Source of the DNA: Syntrophorhabdaceae bacterium PtaU1.Bin034
GTDB taxonomy: Bacteria > Desulfobacterota_G > Syntrophorhabdia > Syntrophorhabdales > WCHB1-27
Direction: 5' to 3'
Assembly (NCBI GenBank): GCA_002067405.1
Contig: MVRP01000136.1
Location: forward strand, 1-11,000
DNA length: 11,000 bases
Program-made: the position numbers and the translations under genes
Part shown: positions 7,279-11,000 of the stretch, piece by piece
Layout of the letters: each line of letters starts with the position of its first letter
How positions within the stretch are numbered: position 1 is the first letter of the stretch
The notes under the pieces: generated by a model
Told to the model about the DNA's origin: nothing
Databases searched by the model: none
The model's input: the letters and a program-made list of their open reading frames with translations, nothing else

Positions 7279-7328
7279 GCCAAGAAACCGGGAAGACCGG
7301 CACGGACCGGTGAATACCTACAGGCCCG

Positions 7329-7613
7329 TTATGCGATAGGATCCATTTGACCCCTCAGTACGCGGTCCATCCAGTCCAGTTCCATCTCCCGCTGGTTCCT
7401 GGGATTCGTGATCACGAAGACAGGGAGGCGGGAGAGCGAAACATCCCTCCAGCTTTTCTCGTAGTGCTTATAGTATTTCCCGAAATGCTCCCAGAACTGA
7501 GGCACGATCACACTGTTTATGCGGCCGTAGTCCCCCAACTGGAGCGCCTGCAGGTATTCGACGCGAAGTCTTTGCAAGAGTCCGACTTCTGACAGGTTCT
7601 CTGATGCTTCCAT
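7329..7613 (-). CDS. Hypothetical 94-aa protein
   Basis: I do not recognise this protein. It starts at ATG 7613, with AAGGAG 8 nt upstream, and ends at 7329. It appears soluble, with no signal peptide or membrane helix. Residues 8-26 look helical (LSEVGLLQRLRVEY), and the middle is rich in aromatics (QFWEHFGKYYKHYEKSW, residues 39-55). A hydrophobic strand LPVFVITN (63-70) and an acidic/basic C-terminal helix with ELDWMDRVLRG follow. The frame stays open upstream to 7880, but that stretch is repeat-like and low in complexity, so the longer version is rejected. A perfect TATAAT lies about 40 bp upstream. It may be a small single-gene unit transcribed toward the S41 gene, 204 bp away. Function unknown. 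Confidence 0.6.
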   Translation of the reverse strand: MEASENLSEVGLLQRLRVEYLQALQLGDYGRINSVIVPQFWEHFGKYYKHYEKSWRDVSLSRLPVFVITNPRNQREMELDWMDRVLRGQMDPIA

Positions 7614-7621
7614 GGGTTTTT

Positions 7622-7627
7622 CTCCTT
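7622..7627 (-). promoter_or_regulatory. Ribosome binding site fixing the start of the 94-aa gene
   Basis: AAGGAG on the minus strand sits 8 nt before ATG 7613. It argues against the much longer open frame that begins at 7880. Confidence 0.65.
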
Positions 7628-7652
7628 GTGAGCTCGCTTGCCATTCTAGACT

Positions 7653-7658
7653 ATTATA
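7653..7658 (-). promoter_or_regulatory. Candidate -10 box for the 94-aa gene
   Basis: TATAAT on the minus strand would place transcription initiation near 7646, about 33 nt before the ATG. The -35 region (TTCATT at 16 nt) is poor. The overlapping sequence also reads TATAAT on the plus strand (7655-7660), so direction is not certain. Confidence 0.35.
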
Positions 7659-7725
7659 ATCGTTTTGGGAACGCAATGAAGGATCGCGGAAAAGGGGGGC
7701 CGGGGCACCCATGAAGCGGGTCGTG

Positions 7726-7741
7726 GCTTCGCTGTCGAAGC
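7726..7741. repeat. Perfect 6-bp hairpin within the repeat-like region
   Basis: Arms GCTTCG (7726-7731) and CGAAGC (7736-7741) flank a CTGT loop. It is one of several palindromes in this intergenic stretch and has no poly-T tail on either side. Confidence 0.45.
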
Positions 7742-7796
7742 AACGGGGCAGAGGAGCAACGGTGAACAAGCGCATTTTCCCCTCCGCTCCCTCTCT

Positions 7797-7838
7797 CCTC
7801 CGCACCTCAGCATAGCACGGAGGGGGCGCTAAAGCCCA
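7797..7838. repeat. REP-like unit, copy 1
   Basis: A hairpin with arms CCTCCG (7797-7802) and CGGAGG (7818-7823) overlaps the motif GGAGGGGGCGCT (7819-7830), which runs into AAAGCCC. The same layout recurs 75 bp downstream, and GGGC and GCCC within the motif can themselves pair. Confidence 0.45.
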
Positions 7839-7874
7839 ACGACAACCACGAGCGAAGCGAGATGAGGGGGGTGG

Positions 7875-7912
7875 CTCCACAGGCTTTGCCTGTGGAGGGG
7901 GCGCTGAGCCCC
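7875..7912. repeat. REP-like unit, copy 2, with perfect 10-bp hairpin
   Basis: Arms CTCCACAGGC (7875-7884) and GCCTGTGGAG (7888-7897) flank a TTT loop. The second arm runs into GGAGGGGGCGCT (7894-7905), identical over 12 bp to copy 1, and then GAGCCCC, giving a second small stem GGGGC/GCCCC. Hairpin plus G-rich tail is typical of dispersed intergenic palindromes, but genome-wide copy number cannot be seen from this window. Confidence 0.5.
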
Positions 7913-8125
7913 AATATAATGATCCTTGTTTTCTCGAAATAATCTATGTTACTATAACCTGCCGTAATTACTTTGGTTATGTCTGCAGCCTTGTTAGCAC
8001 AGAAAGAACATGCTTGCTAAATCAAACTTTTAAGTACGAGCGGACGCGGGCCTTGGGCAAGACGTACGTGTAGGCAAGAAATCTTGTTATCGGTGCGAAA
8101 ACGACCTAAATATAGAGATAATATT

Positions 8126-10282
8126 ATGGCATCGGCAATGGTCAAACCGGCTATCATTGCGGAAGGTCGGAACTGCTGGAGGCGGACATGGTCAAGCCGT
8201 ATCGCCTTTCTCGTTGACGGCTCGGCCTATTTTTCGGCCCTTGCTGAGGCCCTCGAAAAAGCCGAGCGCTCGATTCTTATGCTCGGCTGGGATTTTGACA
8301 GCCGGACCCGCTTGCGTCCGGACGTCAAGGATTCGGCTCTGTCCGATGGTTTTGCTGCCTTCCTCACTGCCGTCCTCAACCGGAGGCCGGAACTGTACGC
8401 CTACATACTCGGCTGGGACTTCGCGATGATATACGCCCTTGAGCGGGAGCCCCTGCCGCTATTTAAATTCGGGCTTTACACGCATCATCGTCTTAACTTC
8501 CGCCTTGACGGAAGCCACCCTTTCGGAGGATCCCATCATCAAAAGATAGTCGTCATAGACGACTCGGTGGCTTTTGTCGGAGGCCTGGACATTACCAAGC
8601 GACGCTGGGATACACCCGAGCACCGGGCAAATGATCCGAGAAGGGTAGATCCCGGAGGGATAGCCTATCCACCCTTTCATGACGTGCAGATCATGGTGGA
8701 CGGAGAAACCGCAGAAAGCCTTGGTGAACTGGCCCGAAGACGCTGGCTTCTTGCTACCGGTCACCGTCTGCCTCATTCAACAGCCACCGGCGACCCCTGG
8801 CCCCGGCATGTAAAACCCGATATTGAAGGGGTCTATGTAGCCATTTCCCGCACTGAGCCGGCATATTCAGGGCGGCCCGAGGTAAAGGAGGTGGAAGCGC
8901 TCTTCTTCGATTCGATCGCCGGTGCGCAACACAGCATCTATATCGAAAATCAGTACTTCACTTCGGTCAGGATAGCAGAGGCCCTGGCCCGGCGCCTGGA
9001 TGAGGAGAACGGCCCGGAAATCGTGATCGTAACTCCGAAGGTGCCGAGAGGACTGCTGGAAGAGACCACGATGGGGGTGCTGAGGGCCAGGATCGTGAAC
9101 GGATTGAGGAGGAGAGACGCCCACAACCGGTTGCGCTTGTATTATCCTGTTGTTCCGGATATCCAGGACGGCGAGTGCGTGAATGTCCATTCGAAGGTCA
9201 TGATCGTGGACGATCGGTTTGTGCGTATCGGGTCTGCCAACCTGAGCAATCGTTCCATGGGCCTCGACACCGAATGTGACCTTTCCATGGAGTCCGGGCA
9301 AGACAGTACGCTACAGGAAGGCATCGGCCGGTTCAGGAGCGGTCTGCTGGCGGAGCACCTGGGAAGCACGGCAGAGGAGGTCGAGGAAACTGTGAGGATG
9401 AAAGGGTCGCTGGTAACGGCGGTAGAAACGATGCGGGGCGGGAAACGCACGCTCGAAACCTTGGACGATTCCGTCCCGGAATGGCTTGATGAGTTCGTGC
9501 CGGACGGGGTGGTTCTTGACCCCGAGCGGCCGATCGATAGCGAGATACTATTTAATCATCTCGTTGCAGGAGAAGAAGAACCGATCCGCCATCCCTTCCT
9601 CAAAGGCGGCGTCCTCGTCTCGGCGCTTCTGATCCTCGTCCTTCTATGGCATTACGGACCGCTCAAAGGATGGTTTACCCTCAGCAATATCGAGGTCGTT
9701 ATCACCTCTTTCAGAAGCAGCCTGCTCGCGCCCTTTGTGGTGACCGGTGCGTTCGTGGTCAGCGGCCTCCTGATGTGCCCTCTCACCCTGATGATTCTTG
9801 CCACTGCCCTTGCTTTTGATCCGCTCCCGGCATTTTTCTACGCCATGCTCGGCGCACTGTCGAGTGCGGCCGTGAGCTTCGCGGTCGGGAAAATGTTGGG
9901 CCGCGACACGGTAAGGAAGTTTGCAGGCAAAAGGCTCAACATGCTGAGCAAGAAACTCGCGCATCGCGGGGTTTTTGCAATCGTCATCGCACGAATGATC
10001 CCGCTGCTTCCCTTTACGATAACCAATCTCGTTGCCGGCGCCTCAAACGTTAACTTCAGAGATTTCCTGATAGGAACGGCAATCGGCTTGTGCCCGGGCC
10101 TGCTTGTTATTACGCTTTTTGAAAAAGGTCTCGAACATGCCCTTCTCAACCCGGGGATAGGCAGCTTTGCCATCCTTGTCGGCATAATCATTTTCGCTCT
10201 TCTGGTTTTCCGGTATTTGCGCAACATGCTGGAGACCACCGATGGATACTCTCATAGAGACTTCACCACGAAAAGAACATAA
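8126..10282 (+). CDS. Phospholipase D / cardiolipin synthase-like protein fused to a C-terminal VTT domain
   Basis: This 718-aa protein has two parts. Residues about 10-410 form a phospholipase D superfamily catalytic unit with two complete HKD motifs: His138-Lys140-Asp145 (HQKIVVIDD) and His355-Lys357-Asp362 (HSKVMIVDD). Each is followed by the usual Gly/Asn/Ser residues (GGLD; GSANLSNRSM). After a charged linker and a membrane helix (about 495-509), residues about 531-700 form a DedA/TVP38-type VTT domain with CPLTLM, the LGALSSAAVSFAVG helix and the RMIPLLPF re-entrant motif. Family knowledge suggests transfer or hydrolysis of phosphatidyl groups at the membrane, joined to a lipid-translocating fold. 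ATG 8126 has a weak AGAG 8 nt upstream. A TTG at 8084 would add 14 residues, and ATG 8138 is also possible. The downstream EEP gene overlaps or follows closely, indicating an operon. Confidence 0.88.
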   Translation: MASAMVKPAIIAEGRNCWRRTWSSRIAFLVDGSAYFSALAEALEKAERSILMLGWDFDSRTRLRPDVKDSALSDGFAAFLTAVLNRRPELYAYILGWDFAMIYALEREPLPLFKFGLYTHHRLNFRLDGSHPFGGSHHQKIVVIDDSVAFVGGLDITKRRWDTPEHRANDPRRVDPGGIAYPPFHDVQIMVDGETAESLGELARRRWLLATGHRLPHSTATGDPWPRHVKPDIEGVYVAISRTEPAYSGRPEVKEVEALFFDSIAGAQHSIYIENQYFTSVRIAEALARRLDEENGPEIVIVTPKVPRGLLEETTMGVLRARIVNGLRRRDAHNRLRLYYPVVPDIQDGECVNVHSKVMIVDDRFVRIGSANLSNRSMGLDTECDLSMESGQDSTLQEGIGRFRSGLLAEHLGSTAEEVEETVRMKGSLVTAVETMRGGKRTLETLDDSVPEWLDEFVPDGVVLDPERPIDSEILFNHLVAGEEEPIRHPFLKGGVLVSALLILVLLWHYGPLKGWFTLSNIEVVITSFRSSLLAPFVVTGAFVVSGLLMCPLTLMILATALAFDPLPAFFYAMLGALSSAAVSFAVGKMLGRDTVRKFAGKRLNMLSKKLAHRGVFAIVIARMIPLLPFTITNLVAGASNVNFRDFLIGTAIGLCPGLLVITLFEKGLEHALLNPGIGSFAILVGIIIFALLVFRYLRNMLETTDGYSHRDFTTKRT
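10231..10234 (+). promoter_or_regulatory. Ribosome binding site inside the PLD-VTT gene, for the EEP gene
   Basis: GGAG lies 7 nt before an in-frame ATG at 10242, within the last codons of the upstream gene. This supports a start overlapping that gene by 41 nt and possible translational coupling. A competing GTG start at 10296 has AAGGA (10283-10287) 8 nt upstream. Confidence 0.45.
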
Positions 10283-11000
10283 AAGGAAAAAGAACGTGAA
10301 ATTGAAAGAACCGTTTGCCCATTTTGTTCAGGTCGCATCCTATAATATTCATCGGTGTGTGGGGCTTGACGGTCTTTGTCATCCCGAACGGATTGCATCG
10401 GTCATCAAGGAAGTCGGCGCCGACATACTCGGGTTACAGGAAGTAGATTCACGTGTCCTGTCGCTCGACGGGATAAACCAGGTGGAGTATCTTGCGCGGG
10501 CCTCGGGGCTGAACGTCGTTGCCGGACCCACCATTTTCGGGGATAATGGTCATTTCGGCAATGCACTGCTTACAAGGTTCGATATTTCATCCGTCCGTCA
10601 TATTGATTTGAGCGTACCACGGAGAGAGCCGCGGGGAGCGCTTGACGTGGACCTTGACTGTCATGGCAGGATCGTGAGAGTGATTGTCACCCACCTGGGT
10701 CTCGGCATCGCCGAGCGGAAGAAACAGGTTGCCCGTCTTCTCGATATCATCACCACCAAGCATGAAAGGCCGACCATACTGGTGGGCGATATGAATGAGT
10801 GGCTGCCCCGTGCGCGCTCCCTTCGGTCGCTTCGCGTCTCCTTTACCCGATCTCCCTCTCTCCGGACTTTTCCTTCGCGACTTCCAGTGCTTCCCCTCGA
10901 CCGCATATTTGTATGGCCCCATGAAGCGTTCCTCAAGGCCAAAGTTCACATGAGCCGCCTGGCGAGAATAGCGTCCGATCACCTCCCGATCAAGGGTTTC
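10242..11000 (+). CDS. Endonuclease/exonuclease/phosphatase (EEP) family protein, 3' end beyond the window
   Basis: The frame is open from 10242 to the last base, giving 253 residues of an incomplete protein. The EEP fold motifs appear in order: ASYNIH (about 32-37), LGLQEVD (about 66-72, catalytic Glu), GNALLTR (about 109-115), THLGL (about 157-161), GDMNEW (about 191-196), LDRIF and ASDHLPI near the end (general base Asp-His). The family cleaves phosphodiester or phosphomonoester bonds in nucleic acids, phosphoinositides or sphingomyelin. The sequence alone does not give the substrate. Following a phospholipase D-VTT fusion, with a 41-nt overlap or (from GTG 10296) a 13-bp gap, it is probably co-transcribed and may act on a phospholipid. 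There is no signal peptide at either start. The final residues lie close to the usual end of the domain, so little is likely missing. Confidence 0.82.
   Translation, partial: MDTLIETSPRKEHKRKKNVKLKEPFAHFVQVASYNIHRCVGLDGLCHPERIASVIKEVGADILGLQEVDSRVLSLDGINQVEYLARASGLNVVAGPTIFGDNGHFGNALLTRFDISSVRHIDLSVPRREPRGALDVDLDCHGRIVRVIVTHLGLGIAERKKQVARLLDIITTKHERPTILVGDMNEWLPRARSLRSLRVSFTRSPSLRTFPSRLPVLPLDRIFVWPHEAFLKAKVHMSRLARIASDHLPIKGF

Larger units (their letters stand above)
7614..8125. other. Intergenic region of about 510 bp, divergent promoters and repeat-like sequence
   Basis: No gene is supported here. From the left it contains the promoter and ribosome binding site of the 94-aa gene, a GC-rich hairpin cluster (about 7690-7915), and an AT-richer stretch (7915-8125) that should hold the promoter of the phospholipase operon. 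In that last part TATAAC (7953-7958) and the pair TTGTTA (8084-8089) / TAAATA (8107-8112) at 17-nt spacing are only weak promoter candidates. Confidence 0.55.

Noticed and set aside
7288..7310. Three CCGG units at 9-10 bp spacing downstream of the 94-aa gene
   Set aside because: The stems are short and there is no T-run, so neither a terminator nor an operator can be supported.
7849..7861. GAGCGAAGCGAG motif as a possible palindrome
   Set aside because: It is a mirror-like repeat, not an inverted repeat, and cannot form a hairpin by itself.
7614..7880. N-terminal extension of the 94-aa gene (open frame back to 7880)
   Set aside because: The added part runs through a palindromic, low-complexity intergenic block, and a strong ribosome binding site precedes the internal ATG at 7613.

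Overview
The window looks like ordinary chromosomal DNA of a Gram-negative, probably anaerobic bacterium. The moderately GC-rich codon use, a 4-hydroxybutyryl-CoA dehydratase-type C-terminus, paired short-chain dehydrogenases and an ArnT-like inner-membrane glycosyltransferase all fit a syntrophic or aromatic-degrading 'deltaproteobacterium' (Syntrophorhabdus-like Desulfobacterota). That placement is an inference, because no rRNA, tRNA or taxonomic marker is present. I see no CRISPR array, prophage, integrase or recognisable transposase.

Left part (1-2004, + strand) is a catabolic operon end: the tail of a 4-hydroxybutyryl-CoA dehydratase / 4-hydroxyphenylacetate hydroxylase-fold enzyme, then two classical SDR oxidoreductases. 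The first SDR carries a basic cofactor residue (NADP-like) and the second an acidic one (NAD-like). A perfect 10-bp hairpin (2106-2132) and about 470 bp without a convincing gene follow.

Middle part (2476-7124) holds four envelope genes. An ICMT/PEMT-like integral-membrane methyltransferase (+) runs tail to tail into a PMT_2/ArnT-like glycosyltransferase (-), with 3 bp between the stop codons. A TVP38/TMEM64 (VTT) membrane protein (+) is divergent from the glycosyltransferase. It converges with an S41 (CtpA/Prc-like) peptidase (-), and the two coding regions overlap antisense by 201 bp. The S41 protein keeps its nucleophile Ser but has Thr and Leu where the canonical Lys and Gln sit.

Right part: a short unrecognised gene (7329-7613, -), a hairpin-rich repeat-like intergenic stretch (about 7690-7915), then a + strand operon. 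Its first gene encodes a two-HKD phospholipase D/cardiolipin-synthase-like protein fused to a C-terminal VTT domain. The second, overlapping or closely following it and running off the window, is an endonuclease/exonuclease/phosphatase (EEP) family enzyme.

Taken together, 2.4-11 kb is rich in proteins that act on lipids or the cell envelope, with two VTT-domain proteins within 5 kb. A joint role in envelope lipid handling is plausible but only inferred. The observations most worth checking are the S41 variant, its antisense overlap with the VTT gene, and the PLD-VTT + EEP pair. None amounts to clear proof of a new system.
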